NCBI GenBank assembly: GCA_963749575.1 | Contig: CAVVNM010000017.1 | Coordinates: 145,500 to 209,499, forward strand | DNA: 64,000 bases | Origin: JAMXLO01 sp963749575 | GTDB lineage: Bacteria > Pseudomonadota > Alphaproteobacteria > Acetobacterales > Acetobacteraceae | Direction of reading: 5' to 3' | Made by a program: the position numbers and the translations under genes | Notes under the pieces: generated by a model | The model's input: the letters and a program-made list of their open reading frames with translations, nothing else | Told to the model about the DNA's origin: nothing | The model's database searches: none | In this document: positions 36,427 to 45,573 of the stretch, in pieces | Position numbering within the stretch: position 1 is the stretch's first letter | How the letters are laid out: each line of letters opens with the position of its first letter

Positions 36427-37575
36427 ATGGTTGATGACGTGCACACTACGGGTGTGATGCTTGCAAAGGAGGCCGACGCGCGGCGTGCCGAACTCCAACG
36501 TGAACGACGGGTGCCGCACGATCTGTTCCGGCGGGCGAAGGACGCACGGCTGATCCAGCAGTTGATATGGGCTGAACTCGGCGGCCTCGGCAGGAGCGCC
36601 GTGGAATGGTTCCGCACCGGGGTCGAGATGGCGCGCTGGGAACCCTCATTTTCCTGGGTGATCACCCAAGGGGCGGCCGATCATGCGACTTATGTCGCGG
36701 CGGGAGATTCGGCATTCGCTGCATTGTTTCTGGCCGACCCCAATGGCTACTCGTCATCGTCGGTCATAGGGGCTGGCACGCTGGTGCCGGAGGGTGACGG
36801 GTATCGGCTTGACGGACGCTGGGGATTTTGCAGCGGCTGCCAAGGCGCAACCTGGGTCGGCGGACAGGCAGCGCTTCCGCTCGCGCAAGGCCAGGAGGCG
36901 CCCGAACAACTCATGGCGTTGGTGCCGATCGAGCAGGCCCGGATCGAAGAGACCTGGGACGTCATGGGAATGATCGGAACCGGGAGCCATACAGTCGTGG
37001 TCGAGGCGCAGCATATACCGGCAGCCTGGGCGTTCCGGCTCAATCAGTTCGGCCCACGGGACTATGGGCCGATGTCCGTCGCCGCCGGCAACAGCGTCTG
37101 GCCGATCGCGACATCGGTGGCCGCGGTGCAGCTCGGAACGTCGCGGAGGGCGCTCGACGCCGTCGCGGATCTGGTGCGGGCCAAGGCCGGCAAAGCCGGC
37201 AGCGTGCTGCTGATCGACAACGCGCATGTGCAGCGCCTGCTGATGCGTGCTGAGGCCGCCTGGTCGGCGGCGAACGCCGGTGTCGAACAGGCGCTGATCC
37301 GGATGTGGCAGGATGCGGAGCAGAGCCGCCGACTGCCGATTGATACCCGGATCGCGCTGTTGACCGCCAATATCCACGCCTCGACAACGGCGATCGAGAT
37401 CATCGGCACCGTCTGCGACATCGTCGGCTCATCGATCGCGCCCGCTGGCGCGATCTTTGCTGCCTGCCTGCGGGATGCCCGCACCATCGGCAGCCATGGT
37501 GGCGTCGGCGGACATAAACTCGAACTGGCGGCGCGCATGCGGTTCGGCCTGCTTGAAGACAGTTTTGCGGTCTGA
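36427..37575 (+). CDS. Acyl-CoA dehydrogenase-like / flavin-dependent monooxygenase family protein
   Basis: A 382-aa protein of the acyl-CoA dehydrogenase fold, closest in pattern to the HsaA/HpaH-like oxygenase branch. It contains SFSWVITQGAADHATYVAAG, the FMN/FAD-contact region YRLDGRWGFCSGCQGATWVG, and the C-terminal IHASTTAIEIIGTVCDIVG and GGVGGHKLELAARMR. Such proteins use reduced flavin to hydroxylate or desulphurise aromatic substrates, or are dehydrogenases. No flavin reductase partner is adjacent. The start at ATG 36427 is preferred because upstream codons show no family similarity. Confidence 0.75.
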   Translation: MVDDVHTTGVMLAKEADARRAELQRERRVPHDLFRRAKDARLIQQLIWAELGGLGRSAVEWFRTGVEMARWEPSFSWVITQGAADHATYVAAGDSAFAALFLADPNGYSSSSVIGAGTLVPEGDGYRLDGRWGFCSGCQGATWVGGQAALPLAQGQEAPEQLMALVPIEQARIEETWDVMGMIGTGSHTVVVEAQHIPAAWAFRLNQFGPRDYGPMSVAAGNSVWPIATSVAAVQLGTSRRALDAVADLVRAKAGKAGSVLLIDNAHVQRLLMRAEAAWSAANAGVEQALIRMWQDAEQSRRLPIDTRIALLTANIHASTTAIEIIGTVCDIVGSSIAPAGAIFAACLRDARTIGSHGGVGGHKLELAARMRFGLLEDSFAV

Positions 37576-37623
37576 CGCCCTAGTGGCCGCACGGGTCTCT
37601 CAGCACGGGAATGTCGTTTAGAC

Positions 37624-37644
37624 CGGCCGCTTGGCAAGCGGCCG
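37624..37644. terminator. Hairpin downstream of the acyl-CoA-dehydrogenase-like gene
   Basis: A perfect 9-bp stem CGGCCGCTT/AAGCGGCCG with loop GGC, 49 bp after the stop at 37575. There is no U-run, so intrinsic termination is uncertain. Confidence 0.45.
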
Positions 37645-37822
37645 AGGTTTGCACGCGAGGCGCGAGCACAGTTGTAGAGCATGCTTGCCTTGTGCATAAG
37701 AAATTTGCATTGGAAAAGGACAAACAATCAGTGGCCTAGTTTTGATGCAGATGTCTTGATATCTGAACAGGCGCCCACCGCTGACGGCATCGTGCACTCC
37801 GTGACCCGCGCTATCGGTTCAC

Positions 37823-37845
37823 GGACATCTCATATCAAGATGTCC
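37823..37845. promoter_or_regulatory. Inverted repeat upstream of a GNAT gene
   Basis: Perfect 8-bp arms GGACATCT and AGATGTCC around a 7-nt spacer, 20 bp before the start at 37866. A related word (AGATGTCTTGATATCT) occurs about 70 bp upstream. It is a candidate operator. Confidence 0.4.
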
Positions 37846-37865
37846 TTCGTAGCCGAGTGCGCCGC

Positions 37866-38369
37866 ATGCCCCCGCAAACCATCCCAACACTGACGACTGA
37901 ACGCCTGCTCCTCCGGGCGCCCATCGTGGACGACTTTCCGGGCTTTGCCCGGCTCCTCGCCTCCCCACGCGCACATTATCTGGGCGGCCCCTATACGCAA
38001 CGAGTGGCATGGGGTGCGTTCTGCCACGATATCGCGTGCTGGGAGTTGTTCGGCCACGGCGGACTGATGATTGATCTGCGAATTACAGGTGAGAGCATCG
38101 GACAAGTCCGCATCAACGACGGACCGCTGTTCCCGGAGAAAGAGCTTGGGTGGCAACTCTACGAAGGACAGGAAGGACGGGGATACGCGACGGAGGCGGC
38201 GATGGCCCTGCGAGACTGGGCCACGCGCGCATTACGGCTCGATGGCCTGGTGAGCTATGTGCATCCGGAGAACCTTGCATCGGCTGCAGTCGCGGAACGT
38301 CTCGGTGCGACACTCGACCCGAATGCACCGAAGCCAAACCCTGGCGCTCTTGTCTACCGACATCTCTGA
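37866..38369 (+). CDS. GNAT-family acetyltransferase (RimJ/RimL type)
   Basis: A 167-aa protein beginning with TIPTLTTERLLLRAPIVDDF, the classic start of RimJ/RimL-type N-acetyltransferases. The acetyl-CoA-binding segment is QEGRGYATEAAMALRDWA near residue 100, and VSYVHPENLASAAVAERLGA closes the fold. A GTG at 37857 is an alternative start; neither has a strong ribosome binding site. The substrate may be a ribosomal protein or small molecule; it is not resolved. Confidence 0.85.
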   Translation: MPPQTIPTLTTERLLLRAPIVDDFPGFARLLASPRAHYLGGPYTQRVAWGAFCHDIACWELFGHGGLMIDLRITGESIGQVRINDGPLFPEKELGWQLYEGQEGRGYATEAAMALRDWATRALRLDGLVSYVHPENLASAAVAERLGATLDPNAPKPNPGALVYRHL

Positions 38370-38554
38370 CGCAATCGGCGGTGTGACTGCATCAAGTCCA
38401 TTCCCTCCGTCGAGGGTCAGACCTTCGGGTTTGACGCGATGTGCCCATCGGCTGCCATGATCAGCATGGTCAGCCCCGGACTGAGCGGGCAGAGCAATAT
38501 CTTCCCACGCTGATCCGAAATCGTATGGCGAAGATCGGATAACAGGAGACGCCG

Positions 38555-39961
38555 ATGGCCGATCCACTCTCCCTCGCGATGGCCGAGATCGCGGCATTGC
38601 TTGGCGATGGCAGGTTGAAGGCGCGCGCGCTCGCCGAGGCGGCGATCGGCAATCACGAACGTTGCGGCGCCAACCTCATGGCCTATTCGCATTGGTCACC
38701 CGAGCATGCGCGGAAATGCGCCGACGCGGCCGACGCCGCCTTTGCTGCCGGTTCCCGAGCGGGTCCGCTGCAAGGTATTCCGACCTCGATCAAGGATAAT
38801 TTCGGCGTGGCGGGCCTTCCGACCTATGCCGGCTCGCCCAGGCGCCTGCCGCCGAAATTCGAGATCGACGGCCCGGTCGTCGCCAGTCTGCGTCGGCAAT
38901 TGGCGACAGCAATGGGCAAGACGCATATGGTAGAATTCGCCTTCGGGGGCACCGGCCATAACGCGCATTACGGCAGCCCGCGCAATCCTTGGGACGCCAC
39001 TGCGCATCGTTCGCCCGGTGGATCGTCCAGCGGTGCCGGCGTCTCGCTCTGCGAGGGCTCTGCGCTGTTGGCGTTGGGCAGCGATACCGCGGCCTCGGTG
39101 CGCTTGCCGGCCGCGATGAACGGCAATGCCGGCTTGAAACTCACCAAGGATCGCTGGTCGAGTGAGGGCATCGTGCCGTTGAGCTTCAGCTTCGATACGC
39201 CCGGTATCCTGGCGCGGAGCATGGCTGATGCAGCATTCGGATTCGCCGCACTCGATCCATTGCTCGGCGACAGCTTTGCATTCATGCGTCGCGTGCCGTC
39301 GGGAGTTGAGGGCATACGCATAGGCATTGCCGATTCCTGGTTCTGGGACGGCTGTGAAAACGGCATCGATCAAATCATCCGGTTTGCGATCGATTCGCTT
39401 GCCCGCGCCGGGGCGGTGGTGAAGGACAAATCGCTGCCCGAGGCGCGCGACGCGTTCGCGATCTTTGCGGAAGGTGGTGTGTCGGCGATCGAGTTGCGCG
39501 CCTTCCTTGATCGTGAGCTACCGGATTGGCTTGCGACGATTGATCCAGTCAACGCGCCGGCGATCGAAGATGCCGGGAATTTTTCGGCGCGCGAATACCT
39601 GACCCGACGCTCTCGGCTGCTCGAGGCCGCAAAACGCGCCACGGGGCGTTTCGACGATGTGGAGGTCATCGCCACACCGACGGTCATGATCACGCCGCAT
39701 GTGCTGACTGAAGAATCGGGCCCGGAGAATTTCAGGGCGCGCAATCGCCACATCGTGCACAATTTGGTGCCTGCGAATTATTTGGGATTGTGTGCGGCGA
39801 CGTTGCCCGTAGGGCTCGATCGCCTTGGCATGCCGGTCGGCTTGCAGTTCATCGCCAAGGGCGGCGATGACGAGCGGCTGGTGGCCATTGCCTGCGCCGC
39901 CGAGCGTGTGCTGGGAAACCCGCGTGATATTCTGGGCGTGCCGCCGATGTGCAAGGGCTAG
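38555..39961 (+). CDS. Amidase-signature family hydrolase
   Basis: A 468-aa amidase-signature enzyme. The Ser-cisSer-Lys triad is visible as Lys80 (TSIKDNF), Ser157 (SPGGSSSGAG) and Ser181 (GSDTAASVRLPAA). The usual GGS around the nucleophile is here AAS, changing the oxyanion-hole glycines. AGGAG lies 8 nt before the ATG. It ends 4 nt into a converging SDR fragment. It probably hydrolyses a small amide; activity may be altered by the Gly-to-Ala changes. Confidence 0.88.
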   Translation: MADPLSLAMAEIAALLGDGRLKARALAEAAIGNHERCGANLMAYSHWSPEHARKCADAADAAFAAGSRAGPLQGIPTSIKDNFGVAGLPTYAGSPRRLPPKFEIDGPVVASLRRQLATAMGKTHMVEFAFGGTGHNAHYGSPRNPWDATAHRSPGGSSSGAGVSLCEGSALLALGSDTAASVRLPAAMNGNAGLKLTKDRWSSEGIVPLSFSFDTPGILARSMADAAFGFAALDPLLGDSFAFMRRVPSGVEGIRIGIADSWFWDGCENGIDQIIRFAIDSLARAGAVVKDKSLPEARDAFAIFAEGGVSAIELRAFLDRELPDWLATIDPVNAPAIEDAGNFSAREYLTRRSRLLEAAKRATGRFDDVEVIATPTVMITPHVLTEESGPENFRARNRHIVHNLVPANYLGLCAATLPVGLDRLGMPVGLQFIAKGGDDERLVAIACAAERVLGNPRDILGVPPMCKG

Positions 39962-40596
39962 CGCCGGAGCGTTTGGGCGCAGAGTGGACTTCGAACGGAC
40001 CGCCCTCCACGACCGCATAATCGTCGATTATGCCAGGTCCGCCCGTCGCAGAATTCCTGACTTATTTCCTGGCCGCTTCTGGGGACATCATAGACCGACA
40101 CGCCTGCCGATCTCGTGCGGAGTGCAACGTAGGTTGGCCAATCGTTTCCCATTCCCATTCCACCATCGATGACCATGTCGTGGCCGGTGATGAAATTTGA
40201 CAGGTCGCTCGCCAGAAAGACCGCGGCATTCGCTACGTCGTCAGGGGTACCCGCGCGCGGGATCGGTTGGATTGTCGCGAAGAACTCGGCAAGTCGGCCC
40301 ACGGTCCTGGCCGCATCTTCTTCTGAGGCGCCACCGCCTTTGGCAAAAGCCGCGGTCACTATGCCGCCGGGGCTGATGCTGTTGACCCTGATGTGGCAAG
40401 GACCGAGTTCGTTTGCGATCCATCGCGTGGCATGAAGCAGAGCCGCCTTGGCCGTGGAGTAGGGCAACGCGGAGTAACCGACACGAAGCCCGGCCAGACT
40501 GGCGGTGTTGATGATGCTGCCGGCACGTTGCGTCTGCATGACGCGGGCGGCATGTTTCATGCCGAGGATGGCAGTTCGTTGGCAGCAACGCCCCAA
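39958..40596 (-). pseudogene. 5'-truncated SDR gene fragment
   Basis: The C-terminal two-thirds of a short-chain dehydrogenase: GMKHAARVM, SIINTASLAG, active-site YSTAK, HIRVNSISPGGIVT, ANAAVFLASDLSNFITGHDM and DGGMGMG are all present. The Rossmann N-terminus with TGxxxGxG is missing because homology stops at about 40580, where a different SDR fragment begins on the other strand. The tail after about residue 150 reads past the normal SDR end. Expression as a functional enzyme is unlikely. Confidence 0.78.
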
Positions 40597-40953
40597 GTGG
40601 GCGCTTGAGGGACTGGCGCGATCCGCGGCGTATCTCTACGCCGACTGGGGAATCCGCTGCAACGTCATCCAGCCCGGTTGGATCGAGACCGACCTCACGC
40701 GACAATGAGCTCAAATCCGCTCGTGAAAAAGCTGCAGTCCAAGGCAATGAATAGCACTGTCGTGCTGCGCAGGAGCGGCAAGGCAGAGGAGACCGCCTTT
40801 ACGGCATTGTTCCTCGCCAGCGACGAATCCTCATACATCACCGGCACCGACATTGTGGTCGATGGCGGGTGGGTTTCCTCAGCTCCCTACCTCACCAACA
40901 CCAAGGACAAAGGCAAACACCTGTTGGACAATTTCCTCAAACACTTCCGCTAG
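40584..40953 (+). pseudogene. 5'-truncated and frameshifted SDR gene fragment
   Basis: Plus-strand DNA encodes the last half of a second SDR: KWALEGLARSAAYLYADWGI then RCNVIQPGWIETDLTRQ in one frame up to a stop near 40705. In another frame it continues with RRSGKAEETAFTALFLASDE, SSYITGTDIVVDGGW and a C-terminal tail. The N-terminal half is missing. Together with the opposite-strand fragment this forms a head-to-head junction near 40580-40590. Confidence 0.75.
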
Positions 40954-41142
40954 CGGTCGACGCTTTCGGGGTCACGGCATTGCGTAAGCGGGTGCCCGTA
41001 AGCCTCGGACTGCGATCGGGCTGGTGATGCGTCGGTTGCGGGCGGATCGACGGCGCCGTGGCGGGTGGCGCCGGACTGCTTCCTGATTGACGCCGCGCCG
41101 CAGCCGCAGCAACCTGCCATCCATCGAACCCGGAGACCACCC

Positions 41143-41904
41143 ATGGACGCGATCCCGCTGAAGGTGTTCTGGCAGCCTGGATGAACCAGCTGCCTGAAAC
41201 TCAAGGAGTTTCTCTCGGTCCGTGCGATCGAGTTCCAATCCATCAACGTGCTGGAAGATCCCGCCGGGCTCGATGAGCTGAGGCGGCTGGGTGCTCGCTC
41301 GGTCCCGGTGCTGTCGCGCGGCGACGATTACGTGTTCGCGCAGAACATCGGCCATGTGGTGAAGTTCCTCGGGCTGAACGAGGCGACCGGGCCGGTGCTC
41401 TCGCCCGACCAGTTGATTGCGCGGCTCGACGGCTTCCTGGATGCGGCGATCCGCATGATCCCGCAGATGCCGGATGCGAAGCTGGCTACCGAGGTGCCGA
41501 ACCGGCCACGCAGCTATCGCGTGCTCGGCCACCACATCTTCCGCATCGCCGAGACCTTCCTGGAGGTCGGCAACGGCGCGGCGCTGGTCTACGAGCGGCT
41601 GACCGTGCGGCCGCCCGAGGCGATGCAGAGCACCGCCGACATGGTCGCCTACGGTGCGGACGTGCGGCAGCGGCTGACCGCGTGGTGGGCGGCGAAGCCC
41701 GACAAGTCGGGGCGCGATCCGGTGCAGACCTACTACGGACCGCAGCTCCTGCACGAATACCTGGAGCGCTCCACCTGGCATGTCGGCCAGCACGTGCGGC
41801 AGTGGGTCATGCTGCTCGGCATGGCCGGGATCGCGCCGGACCGTCCGCCGGGCGACGCCGATTTCGCCAACCTGCCGATGCCCAGCCAGGTGTGGGACGG
41901 ATAA
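41143..41904 (+). CDS. Glutaredoxin-DinB fusion with in-frame TGA at the CxxC motif (candidate selenoprotein)
   Basis: A 253-residue reading if TGA at 41182-41184 is decoded. Residues 1-75 are glutaredoxin-like: MDAIPLKVFWQPG, then TGA, then TSCLKLKEFL, with LGARSVPVLSRG matching the cis-Pro region. The TGA is codon 14, exactly the first Cys of CxxC, with Cys17 intact. Residues about 90-245 form a DinB/YfiT-like four-helix bundle with His ligands in LGHHIF and STWHVGQHVRQW. CGGAG lies 9 nt before ATG 41143, and homology continues without a frameshift on both sides. Either TGA encodes selenocysteine or the gene carries a nonsense mutation. No sel gene is in the window. Confidence 0.7.
41196..41212 (+). 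promoter_or_regulatory. Hairpin 11 nt downstream of the in-frame TGA (SECIS-like candidate)
   Basis: A perfect 7-bp stem GAAACTC/GAGTTTC with loop AAG begins 11 nt after TGA 41182-41184. Position fits bacterial SECIS elements, but the 3-nt loop lacks a G in its first two positions, which is the usual rule. It is also coding sequence for LKLKEFL. Confidence 0.35.
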
Positions 41905-42085
41905 CGCAACCCCCGCGTTCCGCGGGCGCATCGTTTGAAGGATGGTAATCGCCGGAGCGACGCAGCGATGGCACGCGCGTCGGTCGACTGATTTTTGTCG
42001 GGGCAAGTTCGGCATGATCACGCCGGCCTCGCCCCTGTATCATCGTCGCGGTCCATCACGCACGCGCAGCAACAAGGACAGCGAC

Positions 42086-42580
42086 ATGACAACCTACTCG
42101 GTCACCGGCGTCACGCATCAAGTGCAGCTCAACCCGCGCGCCTGTTGGTATACGTGCATGCAGATGATGGTGAACTACTTCCAGAATCAACGGCAGCAAT
42201 CGCTCGGCGACCTGAGTCCGCCGGAATACGCGCCGGAGATGAAGACGCGATTTGACGCCGGGCTGAATCCGTCGTGGGTGGAGTGGCGAAACTGGGCGAC
42301 CCGTCTTGGCTTCACGGCGTTGAATTACACGCCCAACGAATTGGGGGTGTTGCTGAACCTGCGCCAGTACGGTCCGATCATGTATTCCGGAACCTGGGGT
42401 TATACCTTTGACGGCCACGTTGTCGTCATCACCGGGATCGACACCAGTGGACCGACGGTATTCGTCGACGATCCGTTGCAGGCAACGGCACCGGTCGGCC
42501 GGCCCATGTACGACTTCTTTGGCAAGCTGACCCAGAGCCTGTGGGAAAACCCGCTGTTCGTTTATCAATCGTCCTCGTAG
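42086..42580 (+). CDS. Papain-like cysteine protease family protein
   Basis: A 164-aa protein with a papain-like catalytic layout: Cys20 in PRACWYTCMQMMVNY, His111 in DGHVVVITGID and Asp128/129 in VFVDDPLQ. The pattern resembles AvrRpt2/C70-like or C39-like cysteine peptidases. There is no signal peptide; it is one short catalytic domain. AAGGAC lies before ATG 42086. The neighbours give no clear role; self-processing, effector or housekeeping functions are all possible. Confidence 0.7.
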   Translation: MTTYSVTGVTHQVQLNPRACWYTCMQMMVNYFQNQRQQSLGDLSPPEYAPEMKTRFDAGLNPSWVEWRNWATRLGFTALNYTPNELGVLLNLRQYGPIMYSGTWGYTFDGHVVVITGIDTSGPTVFVDDPLQATAPVGRPMYDFFGKLTQSLWENPLFVYQSSS

Positions 42581-42604
42581 GTTGCGTCCTCGTAGGTTGC
42601 GTTG

Positions 42605-44014
42605 TCAGCGGGTTCTGCTGACGGCGCTGCCCGACCGTCGGGTGCCGAGCCGCGCGAAGCTGACCACCGCGGCACCGGCGGCGGCGGCGGCGGCGACGAT
42701 CAGCGAATGCCGCGTGCCACTGAGCGGAAACAGCCCGAACATCAGCGCCACCATGGCCGCGCCCACGCTCTGGCCGAGCAGGCGGGACGTCGCCTGCATG
42801 CCGCTCGCGGCGCCGGCACGGCTTGGCGGCGCGGAGGTCAGGATCGCGCGGTTGTTCGGCGTGTTGAAGAAGCCGAAGCCGATGCCGCAGATCAGCATCC
42901 GCCACACGATGTCGACGCCCGCGGGATGCTCGGGCAGCAGGCCGATCAGCGCCAGCCCGGCCGCCATCACCGCCAGCCCGCCGCCGCCTAGCAGTCCGGC
43001 CGGATAGCGATCCGCCAGCCGCCCGGTGAACGGCGCGATCACCGCCACGGCGAGCGGCCACGGCGTCAGCAGCAGTCCGGTCTCCACCTGGCTGCGGCCG
43101 AGCGTGTTCTCGAACAGAAACGGCAGCGCCACCAGCGCCATGCTCTGCGCGACGAACGAGCAGATCGAGGTGGCGACCGACAGCGCGAACAGCGGAATGC
43201 GCAGCAGATCAACCGGCAACATCGGCGAGGTCAACGACAGTTGGCGGGTCACCAGCACGAAGCCGAACACCAGTGCGATGCACAGTTCGGCACCGGCGAA
43301 GCTGGCGCTCTCGCCGTGTCCCAATCCGCTGATCGCGCTGACCAGGATGCCGAAGGTAAGCGCGCTCCAGATCGCGCTCGGGCTGTCGAACCGGACGCCC
43401 GACCTGTGGGTCTGCGGCAGCGTGCGCAGCGCCATCGGGATCGCCACCGCGCCGATCGGCACGTTGACCGCGAACAGCCAGGGCCATGGGGCGACCGATA
43501 GGATCCCTGCCGCGACGGTGGGGCCGACCGCGGAGGCGATCGAGCCGATTGTCGCGTTGAGCCCGACGCCGCGGCCGAGCCAGCGGCGCGGATAGATGAA
43601 GCGCACCAGTGCGCCGTTGACGCTCATGATGCCGGCGGCGCCAAATCCCTGGACCACGCGCGCGATGGTCAGCGTCGTCAGCGAATTGGACAGCGCGCAG
43701 CCGAGTGAGGCGAAGGTGAAGACGATCAGGCCGTACTGGTAGACGCGGCGGTAGCCGTAGATGTCGCCGAGCGACGCCAGCGGCAGCAGCGAGATGGTCA
43801 CCGCAAGCTGGTAGGCGTTCACCACCCAGATCGACGAAGCGGGGCTGGCGTCGAGGTCGTGGGCGATGGTCGGCAGCGCCACGTTGGCGATCGCGCCGTC
43901 CAGCACCGCGAGCGTAAGGCCAAGGGCGATGGTGAGGACCGCCCAGGTGCGCTGCGGAAATGGAAGGCCGTCGGGGGCGGCGAGATGCGGTGGAACAGCC
44001 GGCCGATCCGCCAT
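42605..44014 (-). CDS. MFS drug-efflux transporter (DHA2/EmrB-QacA type)
   Basis: A 469-aa inner-membrane transporter with about 14 predicted helices. TM1 motif D1-like LAVLDGAIANVALPTIAHDL and the motif SIWVVNAYQLA are characteristic of DHA2 proton-drug antiporters, as is motif A-like SLGDIYGYRRVYQ. It starts one base inside the stop of the deacetylase gene upstream (TGATG), so the two are translationally coupled. The substrate is unknown. Confidence 0.9.
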   Translation of the reverse strand: MADRPAVPPHLAAPDGLPFPQRTWAVLTIALGLTLAVLDGAIANVALPTIAHDLDASPASSIWVVNAYQLAVTISLLPLASLGDIYGYRRVYQYGLIVFTFASLGCALSNSLTTLTIARVVQGFGAAGIMSVNGALVRFIYPRRWLGRGVGLNATIGSIASAVGPTVAAGILSVAPWPWLFAVNVPIGAVAIPMALRTLPQTHRSGVRFDSPSAIWSALTFGILVSAISGLGHGESASFAGAELCIALVFGFVLVTRQLSLTSPMLPVDLLRIPLFALSVATSICSFVAQSMALVALPFLFENTLGRSQVETGLLLTPWPLAVAVIAPFTGRLADRYPAGLLGGGGLAVMAAGLALIGLLPEHPAGVDIVWRMLICGIGFGFFNTPNNRAILTSAPPSRAGAASGMQATSRLLGQSVGAAMVALMFGLFPLSGTRHSLIVAAAAAAGAAVVSFARLGTRRSGSAVSRTR

Positions 44015-44913
44015 CAGGCCGGCGGCGGATGGGTTACGGCCCAGTGGCGTGCGATCTCGATCCGGCGGGTGATCCAGACGCCCGGTGTCCTGCTCACGTG
44101 GTCGAGCAGCCGCTCCAGCCCGCCGGCCCGCGCAGGGTGGCCGATGATGCGCATGTGCAGGCCGACCGACAGCATGCGCGGCTGGGTGGCGCCCTCGCGA
44201 TACAGGAAGTCGAACGCGTCGCGGCAGTAGCTGAAGAAGTCGTCGCCGGTGGCGAAGGTGCCGCGGCCGAATTTCGAGTCGTTGGTGGACAGGCTGTAGG
44301 GGACGACCAGATGCGGGCGGCCCTGGACGGTCGTCCAGTATGGCAGTTCGTCGTCATAAGCGTCTGAATCGTAAAGAAAGCCGCCTTCATCGACCAGTAG
44401 CTTGCGGGTGTTCAGGCTCGGCCCGTAGCGGCAATACCAGCCGAGCGGACGCTCGCCCATGGTCTGTTGGAGCGACGCCACGGCACGGCGGATGCGGTCG
44501 CGCTCGTCAGCCTCGGACAGCTCGAAGTGCTTCTCCCAGCGCCAGCCGTGGCAGCAGATATCGTGGCCGGCGGCGCGGATCGCGGCGGCGGCCGGCGGGT
44601 GGCGTTCCAGCGCCAGCGCGCAGCCGAACACGGTGAGCGGCAGGTTGCGTTCGGCAAACAGCCGCATGATCCGCCAGAACGCGACCCGGCTGCCATAGGC
44701 GAACATCCCCTCCGCGGCGAGGTCGCGCCCCGTGACGCCCGGGTTCAGCATGCCGTTCTCGGTCAGGCCCCATTCGGAGGCGGGGTCGCCGTCGGGCACC
44801 GAGGGTTCCGAGCCTTCCTCGTAGTTGAGCACGAAATTCACCGCGAGCCGCGCGCCGCCCGGCCATTTCGGGTCGGGCGGGTGGGCGCCATAGCCGATCA
44901 GGTCTCTGTCCAT
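44014..44913 (-). CDS. Polysaccharide deacetylase / allantoinase PuuE-like
   Basis: A 299-aa NodB-homology hydrolase of the PuuE branch. The segment PKWPGGARLAVNFVLNYEEG near residue 14 is typical of this branch, followed by LTVFGCALALERHP, CHGWRWE (His-Trp region of the metal site), GWYCRYGPS and LSVGLHMRIIGHPAR. PuuE-type enzymes act on allantoin or related cyclic amides; a chitooligosaccharide substrate is less likely. It is coupled to the MFS gene. ATG 44913 lacks a good ribosome binding site; an upstream ATG at 44982 is possible. Confidence 0.85.
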   Translation of the reverse strand: MDRDLIGYGAHPPDPKWPGGARLAVNFVLNYEEGSEPSVPDGDPASEWGLTENGMLNPGVTGRDLAAEGMFAYGSRVAFWRIMRLFAERNLPLTVFGCALALERHPPAAAAIRAAGHDICCHGWRWEKHFELSEADERDRIRRAVASLQQTMGERPLGWYCRYGPSLNTRKLLVDEGGFLYDSDAYDDELPYWTTVQGRPHLVVPYSLSTNDSKFGRGTFATGDDFFSYCRDAFDFLYREGATQPRMLSVGLHMRIIGHPARAGGLERLLDHVSRTPGVWITRRIEIARHWAVTHPPPA

Positions 44914-45092
44914 GCCGCGCAGATTGCCACCGATTGGCGCAGCGACGATAGACGCCGAGAGCCAGTCGCATATCCGTCTCATAGCATCGTCCAGCGAGAC
45001 TGCGGTGCCGCTTGTGAGATAGTTACCAGCGGATCGTGGCTCTGATCATGTTTTGTTCTAGCCGCAATGGCTCGCTGAGGCAAGCGCGGCCG

Positions 45093-45435
45093 TCAGCAAG
45101 GCGCCTCGTCGATGAGGGCCAAGCCTTCCGCCCGGGCGGCACGAGCAAGGTCGGTGTCCAGCGTGGCGAGCGGCAGCCTGTCCCGACGCGCCAGCTCCAG
45201 GTAGCTCGCGTCGCAGACGGTCACTCGGTACCGGCGGGCGAGGCTCAGCAGCGCGGCTTCGTCGGGCGAGCGGTCCAGCGTCACGCCGAGGCGCGACAGG
45301 TTGCGCAGGAAGCCGGCGGTGTCGGCTTCACTGATGCGGCCGCGCCGCTCGTTGACCAGCAGCACGTTGCGCACCTCGAACCACCACAGGCCCGGCACCT
45401 GGCCGCGTCAGTGCGGATGCGCTCCAGCGCCAGCC
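45093..45435 (-). pseudogene. VapC-type PIN toxin, truncated and frameshifted
   Basis: Homology to a PIN-domain toxin begins mid-domain with LALERIRTDAA (about 45435-45404), shifts frame, then continues as VPGLWWFEVRNVLLVNERRG, YRVTVCDASYLELARRDRLP and LATLDTDLARAA. The acidic CDASYLELA and DTD parts are normal, but the N-terminal catalytic Asp strand is gone. The missing piece also includes the antitoxin C-terminus, so one deletion removed both. Confidence 0.72.
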
Positions 45436-45573
45436 CTGGCGGCGCGCGGCCTCCGGCACCAGCCGGGCGATGGGCCGGCCGTGGCGGGTGATCACGACAG
45501 TCTCGCCTCGCTCGACCTCGTCGAGCAGTTGGGGAAGGTTGGTCTTGGCCTCGGATGCCGCTATTTTTCGCAT
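45436..45573 (-). pseudogene. Phd/VapB-type antitoxin, C-terminally truncated
   Basis: The first 46 codons (MRKIAASEAKTNLPQLLDEV, then ERGETVVITRHGRPIARLVP) are a textbook Phd/YefM N-terminal DNA-binding domain. After RRQ the reading passes into toxin-derived DNA in the wrong frame, so the toxin-neutralising C-terminus is missing. The DNA-binding half is intact and could still repress. Confidence 0.72.

Noticed and set aside
41196..41212. Calling the hairpin a definite SECIS element
   Set aside because: Distance from the UGA fits, but the 3-nt loop has no G in the first two positions and the stem is A/T-rich in part; I keep it only as a candidate.
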